From: Hinthialibacter sp964556895
Lineage (GTDB): Bacteria; Hinthialibacterota; Hinthialibacteria; Hinthialibacterales; Hinthialibacteraceae
DNA length: 64,000 bases
Reading direction: 5' to 3'
Assembly: GCA_964556895.1 (NCBI GenBank)
Contig: CAZKYC010000009.1
Location: forward strand, 14,169 to 78,168
The notes beneath the pieces are model-generated. The model was not told the origin of the DNA. It made no database searches and worked only from the letters and a program-made list of their open reading frames with translations. Numbering within the stretch: the stretch's first letter is position 1; the number at the start of each line of letters is the position of its first letter. The position numbers and the translations under genes are program-made. Positions 16,043-24,177 of this stretch are shown here, piece by piece.

Positions 16043-16264
16043 CTACCTGACTTCCTGCATAGGGCGGACGGCGGGTGAGGGCAGGGGGCGGCCTTCAGAG
16101 TTGAAGTGACCAATGACTTCTTCAACGACTTCGCATAGATCATTATAAACCTGCTGAGGGTTTTCGCCGTGAATCCCTATAATCAAGTCAGGGCATTTGC
16201 CGATATAGACTTGGTCATCCTCGCTCTATTTCACCCATTTATGATATCGGTCAATGGTCTTCAT
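16043..16264 (-). pseudogene. HicB-like antitoxin gene with a premature amber codon
   Basis: Reading the minus strand from the ATG at 16264 (GAGGAG nine bases upstream) gives MKTIDRYHKWVK, then TAG at 16228-16226, then an uninterrupted frame SEDDQVYIGKCPDL...QVYNDLCEVVEEVIGHF...RPLPSPAVRPMQ to a TAG at 16045-16043. The second part has the fold pattern of a HicB/partial RNase H antitoxin (DxVYIGxCPDL and the following helix). The residue at the stop is usually Trp (WSxxDQVYIG) in such proteins, so a single TGG to TAG change explains it. Intact, it would have 73 residues. TAG is used as an ordinary stop by other genes here, so readthrough is unlikely. Confidence 0.75.
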
Positions 16265-16276
16265 TGTTGAATCTCC

Positions 16277-16378
16277 TCAAGCGCGCACCGCACCTCTCCC
16301 CCAAACTTGGTGGAGGGGTAGGTTTCGAAATAATTTGATCAGTTTTGGCTCAAGCATCCGATCAATACTCCACGCCAT
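16277..16378 (-). CDS. very short ORF or gene remnant upstream of the HicB-like pseudogene
   Basis: A 33-codon frame with GAGGG nine bases before the ATG reads MAWSIDRMLEPKLIKLF and then runs through a C/G-rich hairpin (CCTCTCCCCC...GGTGGAGGGG, 16292-16317) before a TGA. The end sits just before the HicB-like ribosome-binding site. The hairpin may have truncated a real partner gene. No family recognised. Confidence 0.25.
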   Translation of the reverse strand: MAWSIDRMLEPKLIKLFRNLPLHQVWGRGAVRA

Positions 16379-16452
16379 TATACTCCCTCACAACTTCATG
16401 CCAATTTTGTTTTGGTCTATAACTAAATCATCTTATTCACTGGAGAATTGGG

Positions 16453-18648
16453 ATGAACCACTGCCGCCATATTATTGTTGCGTTATTTCTGTTCATATCA
16501 GCCATTCAACTGTCCGCATTCGCCGGGCGCGATTGGCTGGTCGAGGGTATAAACGACCCTGTCACCATTGATCTTCAAGACGATGGAAAATCACTCAGCC
16601 TGTCAAACGGCCTCATCGAACGCGCCTTCCGGCTGCATCCAAACCTGGCGGCGGTCAGTTTTAATCATCTTGTCACCGAACAAGAGTTCCTACGCGGCGT
16701 CAAACCCGAAGCCAAAGTCGTCATCAACGGCGCCACCTACGAAATCGGCGGCCTCAGAGGCCAGCCTAACTATGGGTTCCTTCAAGACGATTGGATTGAC
16801 GATCTCACTTCGTCGCCTGACGCATTCCAATTTCAGGGATACAAAACTGGAGCGTGCCGGTCTGATATTCATTGGAACCAAAAGCGATACGCGACCGAAT
16901 CGCTATGGCCTCCGCGAGGAAAACGCCTGACATTGTTGTTTGCCCATCCCAAACTTGAGGGCGTCGAGGTTTTAGTCAACTATGAGCTTTATCAAGGCGT
17001 ACCGGTTCTCACCAAATGGGTCGAGATTCAAAACAATACAACCAATGAGATCGTTATTGATGCGCTAACGGTGGAGATGTTGGCAGTTGTTGAAAACCTC
17101 AGCGAAGTCAACCTGGCGCGGTCAACCAAGCCGCGAAAATTCCAAAACCATATTGATAACAACGATCTGGCGTTAATCACTCATTCGCGCTTTCACCCGC
17201 AAAGCGACTACTCATTCTGCGGCATGAGCCACCTCTCCGCTGACCAGACCAATTTCTGGGGGCCTGACCCCGACTATCTAACCCAAGTGAACTACGACCG
17301 CACCTGGCCGCACTTGTTCACCAGCCGCTATCCCTACGGCCCCGGCGCCCATGTTGCGCCCGGCGAATCGTTTACTTCGTTTCGCGTGATTGAGTTGCTT
17401 CACGACAGCGATGACAAAGAGCGTCGCGGGCTGGCGGTGCGCAAGATGCACCGCGTTCTGTCGCCCTGGGTGACCGAAAACCCTATCATGCTGCATTTGC
17501 GCTATTCCGACTCTGAGTCGATTCGCCGAGCGGTGGACCAATGCGCTGAAGTCGGGTTTGAGATGATCGTGCTGAGTTTTGGCAGCGGCATCAGCATGGA
17601 AAACATCGACCCTAATTACATCGCCCGTTTTAAGGCCGACTTTGATTACGCCCACAGCAAGGGCATTGAGATCGGCGCGTATTCGCTGTTGTCATCGCGC
17701 AGCGCCGGGCCTGAGCATGACGTGATTGATCCCAACACGGGCAAACCGGGCGCATACTTTGGCAACGCGCCCTGCTTAATGAGTGAATGGGGCGAGCGCT
17801 ATTTCAACAACCTGAAGACGTTTATCGAAGAAACTGGCTGCGACTTGTTAGAGCACGACGGTTCGTACCCAGGCGATCCCTGCGCGTCAGCGTCCCACCC
17901 CGGCCATAAAGGGTTGATGGATTCGCAATGGGCGCAACATAAACGCATCACCGATTTCTACGCCTGGTGCCGGGCGAAGGGCGTCTATCTCAACGTGCCA
18001 GACTACTACCTGTTCAACGGCTCCAACAAAATCGCCATGGGCTACCGCGAAACCAACTGGAGCCTGCCGCGCGAGATGCAGGTCATTCACAGCCGCCAGC
18101 ATGTACACGACGGGACCTATCTCAAACCGCCCAGCATGGGTTGGATGTTTGTCCCGCTGGTTGAATATCACGGCGGCGGCGCAGCGGCGACCATCGAGCC
18201 GCTCAAAGACCACCTTGATACATACGAGCAGTTTTTGATGCAGAACTTTGGCGCTGGCGTACAGGCCTGTTATCGCGGCCCGCGCATCTACGACTCGCCT
18301 GAAACCAAGGCGGTAGTCAAACACTGCGTTGATTTCTACAAGAAATACCGCGACATTCTTGATTCAGACATCATCCATCTCAAACGGCCTGACGGACGCA
18401 GCATCGACGGATTTCTTCATGCGAACCCTAAATTAAAAAACAAAGGCTTCGCAATGTTGTTCAACCCGACCAATAAGACGATCAAGCAAAATTTCACCTT
18501 GCCGCTCTATTACACGGGCGTACGCGGTTCAGCCAAGGTGAGTGAGATGGAAGGCAAGTGGAAGACATATTCATTAAACGACAAACATAAGATTGAAATT
18601 CCGGTTGAGATCGAGCCACAAGGGCTGACCTGGTTTGTGATTCGTTAA
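16453..18648 (+). CDS. secreted glycoside hydrolase of the alpha-galactosidase superfamily (GH36/GH27-like)
   Basis: A 731-residue exported protein: signal peptide at residues 1-24, an N-terminal beta-sandwich of the GH36 type (about 30-310), a TIM-barrel region (about 330-620) and a C-terminal beta domain. The barrel strands are seen as FEMIVLSFGSG, KGIEIGAYSLLSS and TGCDLLEHDGSYPGDP (near residues 460-475), where the Asp of EHDGS sits at the place of the catalytic nucleophile in clan GH-D enzymes. Divergence from classical alpha-galactosidases is large (no KxD strand with the usual spacing), so substrate is open. A GGAGAATTGGG segment precedes the ATG. Probably acts on plant or algal polysaccharide outside the cell or in the periplasm. 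Confidence 0.7.
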   Translation: MNHCRHIIVALFLFISAIQLSAFAGRDWLVEGINDPVTIDLQDDGKSLSLSNGLIERAFRLHPNLAAVSFNHLVTEQEFLRGVKPEAKVVINGATYEIGGLRGQPNYGFLQDDWIDDLTSSPDAFQFQGYKTGACRSDIHWNQKRYATESLWPPRGKRLTLLFAHPKLEGVEVLVNYELYQGVPVLTKWVEIQNNTTNEIVIDALTVEMLAVVENLSEVNLARSTKPRKFQNHIDNNDLALITHSRFHPQSDYSFCGMSHLSADQTNFWGPDPDYLTQVNYDRTWPHLFTSRYPYGPGAHVAPGESFTSFRVIELLHDSDDKERRGLAVRKMHRVLSPWVTENPIMLHLRYSDSESIRRAVDQCAEVGFEMIVLSFGSGISMENIDPNYIARFKADFDYAHSKGIEIGAYSLLSSRSAGPEHDVIDPNTGKPGAYFGNAPCLMSEWGERYFNNLKTFIEETGCDLLEHDGSYPGDPCASASHPGHKGLMDSQWAQHKRITDFYAWCRAKGVYLNVPDYYLFNGSNKIAMGYRETNWSLPREMQVIHSRQHVHDGTYLKPPSMGWMFVPLVEYHGGGAAATIEPLKDHLDTYEQFLMQNFGAGVQACYRGPRIYDSPETKAVVKHCVDFYKKYRDILDSDIIHLKRPDGRSIDGFLHANPKLKNKGFAMLFNPTNKTIKQNFTLPLYYTGVRGSAKVSEMEGKWKTYSLNDKHKIEIPVEIEPQGLTWFVIR

Positions 18649-18683
18649 TTTATGCGGCAGCATAGTCATCCCCATAAAAATTG

Positions 18684-18745
18684 ATCCCCCCTTCGCCCCC
18701 CTTATTTAAGGGGGGGGGAAGACGCCGCAAGCGTCAGGGGGGCGA
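18684..18745. repeat. C/G-homopolymer palindromic intergenic repeat
   Basis: CCCCCCTTA / TAAGGGGGG forms a nine-base stem at 18696-18715; next to it GACGC..GCGTC forms a small hairpin (18721-18735), and further C and G runs flank both. It lies between convergent genes and looks like a dispersed element or a bidirectional transcription barrier. Confidence 0.5.
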
Positions 18746-18765
18746 TTATATTCAAGTCAGTTTAA

Positions 18766-20133
18766 TCATCCCGCTTCGCCGCATAAATGCAGCAACCAGG
18801 CCGAGGTTTGGATTCCTTTAACAAAATCGTCGAGATTGAACTTTTCGTTGGGGCCGTGCATGTTATCGTCAGGCAAGCCAAAGCCAATCAGCAATACATT
18901 AACGCCCAATTCCTCAGATAGCGTTAATACAATCGGGATCGAACCACCCTCGCGAATAAATACAGGCTCAAGGCCAAAGCCTTTGGTTACCGCTTCGACC
19001 GCCTGGTCCATGAATTTCGCGTCTCTAGGCACTACTACCGCGCCGCATCCACCGCTTTCGACAAACTCCACTTCAACCGAGGACGGAGCGATGGATTTTA
19101 CATATTCGACAAATTTTTGGTGTATGTCTTCAGGATTCTGGTTAGGAACCATGCGCATGGTGATCTTGGCGCCCGCCCAGCTGGGGACAATGGTTTTTGA
19201 GCCTTCGCCCTGATAGCCGCCGAAGATGCCATTCACATCAAGAGTCGGCCTCGCCCAGCGTTGTTCATAGGAGTTGTAGTCTTTCTCGCCAGATAATTCA
19301 GGGACGCCGATTGAGTCTTTTAACGCTTGCTCATCAAAGGGAAGTTTCGCGAACGCCTCGCGTTCCCACGGCTCTAGTTCAAGAACATCATCATAAAAAC
19401 CTGGAACCGCCACCCGCCCGTTCTCATCTATCAGTTTTGAAATGAGGTCTGCAAGCACGTTGCATGGGTTCGCCACCGCGCCGCCGTATACACCTGAGTG
19501 GAGGTCTTGTTTGGGGCCTTTGACGCGAATTTCCTCGCCGACGATACCACGCAATCCATAGGTGACCGCAGGGGCGCCCTCGGCGAACTGACTGCTGTCG
19601 CTGATGACGCCCACGTCGCATTTTAATTCGTCTTTATTGGCGAGAATGAAGTCATACAGATTTTTGCTGTGAATTTCTTCTTCGCCCTCGATGAGAAAGG
19701 TCAGGTTTACTGGCAACTCACCATTGGCCTCTAAGAGCGACTCCACTGCCTTGATATGCGCGAAACACTGCCCTTTGTTGTCAGTCGCGCCGCGCGCGTA
19801 GAGATTGCCGTCGCGAATTTGAGGCTCAAACGGAGGGGTTTTCCATAAATCGACGGGATCCTCAGGCTGAACGTCATAGTGACCATAAATGAGAACGGTC
19901 GGCTTGCCCGGGGCTTTGTGATGTTTGCCTAAAACGATGGGATTGCCAGGCGTCGGACAGAGTTTGACGTCAAACCCTAGAGTTTCTAGTTGGTTTATAC
20001 AATAGTTCGCGGCGCGTTCACAATCGGCCTTGCGGCTGCTTTGGGCGCTCACACTGGGGATTTTAACCCACTCAACTAACTCTTCAATAAACCGTTGGCG
20101 GTTTTGATTGATATGGCCAATCACGTTCTTCAT
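18766..20133 (-). CDS. M20-family dipeptidase (metallopeptidase)
   Basis: A 455-residue zinc/manganese peptidase of the CNDP/PepV-like M20 group, hydrolysing dipeptides or small peptides. Metal ligands: His-x-Asp in YGHYDVQPED (about 82-91), bridging Asp in ATDNKG, the catalytic Glu-Glu in EGEEEIHS (about 147), Asp in ISDSS and the C-terminal His in MHGPNE (about 424). The dimerisation lid lies in the middle third. The ATG at 20133 is preferred because GGAG lies six bases before it; a TTG 12 bases upstream overlaps that site. It follows a DppB-type permease gene by 12 bases, suggesting linked peptide uptake and hydrolysis. Confidence 0.9.
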   Translation of the reverse strand: MKNVIGHINQNRQRFIEELVEWVKIPSVSAQSSRKADCERAANYCINQLETLGFDVKLCPTPGNPIVLGKHHKAPGKPTVLIYGHYDVQPEDPVDLWKTPPFEPQIRDGNLYARGATDNKGQCFAHIKAVESLLEANGELPVNLTFLIEGEEEIHSKNLYDFILANKDELKCDVGVISDSSQFAEGAPAVTYGLRGIVGEEIRVKGPKQDLHSGVYGGAVANPCNVLADLISKLIDENGRVAVPGFYDDVLELEPWEREAFAKLPFDEQALKDSIGVPELSGEKDYNSYEQRWARPTLDVNGIFGGYQGEGSKTIVPSWAGAKITMRMVPNQNPEDIHQKFVEYVKSIAPSSVEVEFVESGGCGAVVVPRDAKFMDQAVEAVTKGFGLEPVFIREGGSIPIVLTLSEELGVNVLLIGFGLPDDNMHGPNEKFNLDDFVKGIQTSAWLLHLCGEAG

Positions 20134-20145
20134 ATTGATCTCCAA

Positions 20146-21159
20146 TCAAGCGCCTTGTTGATAGCGCTCGCGAATTCGCGGATCAAACAGCGCGGCGATC
20201 AAATCAACAACCAAATTCGCCCCAACAAAAGTGACCGCTGATAACATCACCAACGTCTGAACAGAAGGAATATCCCGCGCAAACACAGCCTGGACTAAAA
20301 ATGAACCCAATCCCGGCCATGAGTAGACATGCTCAGTCAACACCGCGCCGCCGAGCAACATCCCCAGTTGTAGGCCGAAAACGGTCAAGATCGGCACAAA
20401 CCCAGCCCGAAACGCATGACGATATACTTTGATTCGCCCGACGCCTTTTGAGCGGGCGGTGCGGATGAAATCCTGCTCTAAAATTTCGATTAGCGTCGTG
20501 CGGGTCATTCGCGCAATCAGGGCTGAAGCCAATAAACCGAGCGTGAGTGAGGGTAAGAACAAATGGTGAAAAGCTTGAACAAACCCTGAGAAGTTCAATG
20601 CCAGAAGCGAGTCAATCGTGTACATTCCAGTAATTGGCAAATCAATCGGAGAAGGCCCACGGCCTGAAGTAGGGAACCAATATAACTTATAGGCGAAGTA
20701 GTAGATGAGTTCCAGACCTAACCAAAAAATTGGGATTGAGACGCCTATCAGCGAAATGATGATTGCGACGGTGTCTCCCCAGCGGTATTTATAGGCGGCG
20801 GCGAAGGTTCCTAGTGAGATGCCAAACACGCCAGCGAAGATCATTGAGTAGACTGACAGCTCGAGTGTGGCGGGAAACCGCTCGCGCAGTTCGGTCAAAA
20901 CCGGGCGTTCGGTAAGCAGGGATCGGCCCAGGTCAAATTGCGCCAGGTTCCAGACATAACGCCCAAATTGAACGGGCAGGGGGTCATTCAGCCCAAGTTC
21001 TTCACGAATACGTTCAATTTGCTCAGGCGTCGCCCGTTCACCCGCCAAGACCACCGCCGGGTCGCCTGGAATCATCTGTAAGAGCAAAAACGTCAATACC
21101 AGAACGCCCAACAAAATTGGAACCGCTCCAATTAAGCGACTTAATATATAGTCAGCCAT
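20146..21159 (-). CDS. ABC transporter permease, DppB/OppB type
   Basis: A 337-residue inner-membrane permease for peptides or nickel-like substrates. Six membrane helices; the N-terminal PGDPA block and family region LGLNDPLPVQF are typical of the DppB/OppB group, and the cytoplasmic coupling loop (FIRTARSKGVGRIKVYRHAF, near residues 232-251) is the EAA motif contacting the ATPase. Partner genes (DppC, binding protein, DppD/F) are absent from the window. It is directly upstream of the M20 peptidase on the same strand, so these two are probably cotranscribed. Confidence 0.92.
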   Translation of the reverse strand: MADYILSRLIGAVPILLGVLVLTFLLLQMIPGDPAVVLAGERATPEQIERIREELGLNDPLPVQFGRYVWNLAQFDLGRSLLTERPVLTELRERFPATLELSVYSMIFAGVFGISLGTFAAAYKYRWGDTVAIIISLIGVSIPIFWLGLELIYYFAYKLYWFPTSGRGPSPIDLPITGMYTIDSLLALNFSGFVQAFHHLFLPSLTLGLLASALIARMTRTTLIEILEQDFIRTARSKGVGRIKVYRHAFRAGFVPILTVFGLQLGMLLGGAVLTEHVYSWPGLGSFLVQAVFARDIPSVQTLVMLSAVTFVGANLVVDLIAALFDPRIRERYQQGA

Positions 21160-21315
21160 AAACGCATCCTTTGATTAATAGTTACATCATATCGACGCAA
21201 CCGTTGAGAATCCACGGAAATACCGCATGATTATCTTCGCCGCAGGCGCTCATTCGACTAAAATGCTCACGGATTGGAAGAAATCTGGTATCGAAGGGGC
21301 TGGAGTTTTCGTACG

Positions 21316-22386
21316 ATGAAGAAAAAAATGATTTGGGGACTACTCATCGTCGTACTGATCGCCGTCGCGTCGGCGGGCATCATTATATACCAAGAGTATC
21401 AAGCATGGAACACGCCCTGGGGAACCCCTGAAGACCGTTATCTGATTGATATCCCAGAAGGATGGACAGCGCGTCAAATTGGCGAATTGCTCGAAGAAAA
21501 AGGCATCATCGACAGCGTGAATGTCTTTCTCATTATTGCCGATTTGCGCGGTATTGGCGATTCACTGAAAGCGGGCGAGTATGAATTTACAGGCGACCAA
21601 ACCCCTTACCAAGCGCTTGACCTTCTCGCGATTGGCTGGAACTTTCGCCGTTCGTTGGTAATTCCTGAAGGGTTCACTCAACTTCAAATCGCCCAACGCA
21701 CTGAAGAGATGGAAATCTGTACAGCGGAAGAATTTATCGCAGAGAGCAACACCTCACAGACCTTTCAAGTTGTGGTCACTGCGCCTGACGGGACGAATGC
21801 TGCTAACGAGGGCGTGTTTTTTCCAGACACCTATTTTTTGATTCGAAACACCCCGCCCATAAAGGTCGTCGAGCGTATGGTCAGGCGGTTTGAAAAGGTC
21901 TTTAACCCGCTCTATACCGCCGCCCAAGATAACACCGACAAGTCGTATTGGTGGGAGCAGGCGGAATTGATCGAAAATGACGCCTCTCACTCAATTGTCA
22001 TCTTGGCCTCGATTATCGAAAAAGAAGCAAAGAAGGACGAAGACCGCGCCAAGATCGCCGCCGTGTTTGTCAACCGGTTAAAGAAGGGCATGCCGCTTCA
22101 ATCAGACAGTACGATTCATTATGCGATTCAAGACTGGTCTCGCGCTTTAACAAAAGCCGACCTTAAATTTGACTCGCCCTACAACACCTATCAACGCAAG
22201 GGGCTGCCGCCAGCGGCGATCTGCAACCCTGGTGAGGCGTCACTGAAAGCGGCGATTGAGCCCGCCGATATCGACGCGCTTTACTTTATCTCGATGCAAA
22301 CCGGCGAAACGAAATTTACCGCAAACTATAATGAATTTTTGACATGGAAGCGAGAATACAAACAAGCCAAACGGCTGGCTGAATAA
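21316..22386 (+). CDS. mltG: endolytic murein transglycosylase
   Basis: A 356-residue bitopic inner-membrane enzyme that cleaves nascent glycan strands and sets their length. One N-terminal helix (about residues 4-24) precedes a LysM-like region (IPEGWTARQIGELLEEKG) and the YceG catalytic domain, with the active-site Glu in LASIIEKEAKK (about 225-235), QSDSTIHYAI and SPYNTYQRKGLPPAAICNPG. The ATG at 21316 has GGAG ten bases upstream and starts just before the membrane anchor; an upstream in-frame ATG at 21274 adds an unlikely extension. A terminator follows. Confidence 0.93.
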   Translation: MKKKMIWGLLIVVLIAVASAGIIIYQEYQAWNTPWGTPEDRYLIDIPEGWTARQIGELLEEKGIIDSVNVFLIIADLRGIGDSLKAGEYEFTGDQTPYQALDLLAIGWNFRRSLVIPEGFTQLQIAQRTEEMEICTAEEFIAESNTSQTFQVVVTAPDGTNAANEGVFFPDTYFLIRNTPPIKVVERMVRRFEKVFNPLYTAAQDNTDKSYWWEQAELIENDASHSIVILASIIEKEAKKDEDRAKIAAVFVNRLKKGMPLQSDSTIHYAIQDWSRALTKADLKFDSPYNTYQRKGLPPAAICNPGEASLKAAIEPADIDALYFISMQTGETKFTANYNEFLTWKREYKQAKRLAE

Positions 22387-22410
22387 TTGCTACTCATATC
22401 AAGGTATCTC

Positions 22411-22450
22411 AAAAGCAGCGAATAAAAAAATCGCTGCTTTTCTTTTTTTT
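22411..22450 (+). terminator. mltG terminator
   Basis: Eleven-base perfect stem (AAAAGCAGCGA 22411-22421 / TCGCTGCTTTT 22431-22441), nine-base loop, and a long T tract to about 22450. Confidence 0.9.
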
Positions 22451-22453
22451 TGC

Positions 22454-22481
22454 TTGACCTGATGGCCTTTATCTCGATAAT
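22454..22481 (+). promoter_or_regulatory. sigma-70 promoter for the secreted propeller-like protein
   Basis: TTGACC (22454-22459) and GATAAT (22476-22481) are each one base from consensus with 16-base spacing. A start near 22488 leaves a leader of about 45 bases with AGGAGG before the ATG at 22534. It lies directly after the mltG terminator. Confidence 0.55.
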
Positions 22482-22533
22482 AGAATGGCTTTAGAGTCTA
22501 TTTGGGGGTTATTCAATCAGGAGGATGTGTGTT

Positions 22534-23526
22534 ATGAAGAAGATATTCGTATTTCTCTGTCTCGCCGCAATACCCTTCACAGGATGGACGCAGCTGTTTG
22601 AACCCGGCAACGTGATATTCACCGATCCATCCTTCTCGCCAGACGGTCAAATCGTCGAACTCAAGATCACAGGAAATGAAGCCGAAGTTGTGAATGTCGT
22701 CCGCTGGGACCTTGACGGCGCTTTACGTCGCCGCGCATTAGGCCTCGACATAGACCCGTCTGGCCAAGTATGGGTTGGCTTAACTTGGACAGGCGACACC
22801 GATAGTGAGTTCCCAGAAGGGATTGGACAAGCGTTACGCATCAAGAGCGACGGCACGCAAGATTCATGGGATCTAGACATAATCAAATCTACCCATCTCG
22901 CTGCGCTTGATACCGATGTGGTCATGATAAATAGCAACGCCGGAGACGCGGATATCGCCCAAAAATTAGACGTCTCCAGCGGCGACCCCATTTTTACCGA
23001 TTTTGTGAAATCCGGCCACGGCGAAGCGCTAAAGTTGCCTGATGGCCGCATACTGATGGGTCAAACCGCGCCTGGTATTCTCGTATTTGATACCGATGGA
23101 AACCAAACCGGCGTCTTTTATGATGACGGCGAAACCGAATTTCTGTCGCTGACATATAATGAAGAAATCGGGGTCGTTATCACTTCATCCCAAGATCAAA
23201 AAACGATTATGCGTATCAGCCTCGATGGCCAATTAGAAGAATCATACGACACCTCTGACCCATTCGACACAGGCCAGCTTTGGAGCATCGCAACAATTCC
23301 AGGAACATCATCTATTATTACTGGCTACCACTTAACGGATCTAGTAAACACACTCGCCATCTTTGACGCCTCCAACCTCGCTGCCGGCCCAAGGCTGATC
23401 ACAATTACATCAGGGTTTGAGCAGGCGGGTTTGTCTGAGGATACGGCTTTCCGTTCAACCTTTAATGTCGCTGTCGTTCCCGGCGCCGAATTCCCTACAG
23501 ATGTTGATGAATGGAGCCTATATTAA
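22534..23526 (+). CDS. secreted beta-propeller-like protein with a C-terminal tail motif
   Basis: A 330-residue exported protein: signal peptide MKKIFVFLCLAAIPFTGWTQ, then repeated beta units resembling a six- or seven-bladed propeller of the NHL/SMP-30/YncE kind (for example GLDIDPSGQVWVGL, GEALKLPDGRILMG, GILVFDTDGNQTGVF, IMRISLDGQLEESY). The start is chosen by AGGAGG nine bases upstream; an ATG nine bases earlier overlaps that site. The last 13 residues AEFPTDVDEWSLY match the tail of the three-repeat secreted protein at 5976-7799. No catalytic residues can be named. Its own promoter and a following hairpin mark it as a single transcription unit, possibly reading into the pseudopilin gene. 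Confidence 0.7.
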   Translation: MKKIFVFLCLAAIPFTGWTQLFEPGNVIFTDPSFSPDGQIVELKITGNEAEVVNVVRWDLDGALRRRALGLDIDPSGQVWVGLTWTGDTDSEFPEGIGQALRIKSDGTQDSWDLDIIKSTHLAALDTDVVMINSNAGDADIAQKLDVSSGDPIFTDFVKSGHGEALKLPDGRILMGQTAPGILVFDTDGNQTGVFYDDGETEFLSLTYNEEIGVVITSSQDQKTIMRISLDGQLEESYDTSDPFDTGQLWSIATIPGTSSIITGYHLTDLVNTLAIFDASNLAAGPRLITITSGFEQAGLSEDTAFRSTFNVAVVPGAEFPTDVDEWSLY

Positions 23527-23551
23527 TTCAGCATTCTATGAGATACATGAA

Positions 23552-23581
23552 GCGCCCTTTCACAAGACGATGAAAGGGCGC
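23552..23581 (+). terminator. hairpin between the propeller protein and the pseudopilin
   Basis: Eleven-base perfect stem (GCGCCCTTTCA / TGAAAGGGCGC), eight-base loop, but only a short T-poor tail (GCTGTATTT). It may attenuate rather than end transcription into the pseudopilin gene 26 bases on. Confidence 0.6.
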
Positions 23582-23607
23582 GCTGTATTTCGATGGAGAT
23601 CAAAACA

Positions 23608-24168
23608 ATGCGTATGAACGATTCCGGCTTCACGTTGATCGAGCTGCTCATCGTTGTTGCTATTATAGGGATACTCGCCGCCATCGCGGTCCCAAACTTC
23701 ATCAACGCCCAGGTACGGGCAAAAGTCGCTAGAGGCCAAAGCGATATGCGCAGTCTCCAACTGGCGCTTGAGACCTATCGGCTTGATAATAATATGTACC
23801 CCCCTACACCCAGCACAGCGGGCAACTTACGTTTTGCCCGGCTTGCGCGTCTGACCTCTCCAGTCGCTTATATGAGTTCAGTTCCACTCGACCCATTCCG
23901 AGATGGAATTGACCCAACTGGACAGGGCGTCTTTGTACCTGAAGACAGCGCATACCCCCTGTGGGACCCAGACTATGCGAATGGAAACCGGATGAACGGC
24001 AATACATTCCGCTGGATTCCGTCACAGAACAACAAAAAAGGTGGATTTGTTTTACACGGCGCCATGCCAGACACTGACTATGAAGCGGCGGAGGGAATGC
24101 CTCTTCATTTTTACGACCAAAGCAACGGCGTCATCAGCAGCGGCGACCATTATGTTTTTGGCACATAA
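23608..24168 (+). CDS. type II secretion/type IV pilus-like pseudopilin
   Basis: A 186-residue prepilin-like protein. The prepilin peptidase site is G|FTLIE near residue 7, followed by the hydrophobic helix LIVVAIIGILAAIAVPNF and the common RAKVARGQSDMRSLQLALETY helix, then a short globular domain with aromatic and proline residues. This GspG-like architecture is very abundant in Hydrogenedentota, Sumerlaeota and similar phyla, where many copies exist outside secretion operons. GGAG nine bases before the ATG at 23608 decides the start over the ATG at 23593. No other pilus gene is adjacent. Confidence 0.88.
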   Translation: MRMNDSGFTLIELLIVVAIIGILAAIAVPNFINAQVRAKVARGQSDMRSLQLALETYRLDNNMYPPTPSTAGNLRFARLARLTSPVAYMSSVPLDPFRDGIDPTGQGVFVPEDSAYPLWDPDYANGNRMNGNTFRWIPSQNNKKGGFVLHGAMPDTDYEAAEGMPLHFYDQSNGVISSGDHYVFGT

Positions 24169-24177
24169 ACGGGTCGC

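Noticed and set aside
16226..16228. UAG recoding (amber readthrough) in the HicB-like gene
   Set aside because: Other genes in the window use TAG as their normal stop, including lapA-like at 458-460, so programmed readthrough is not supported.
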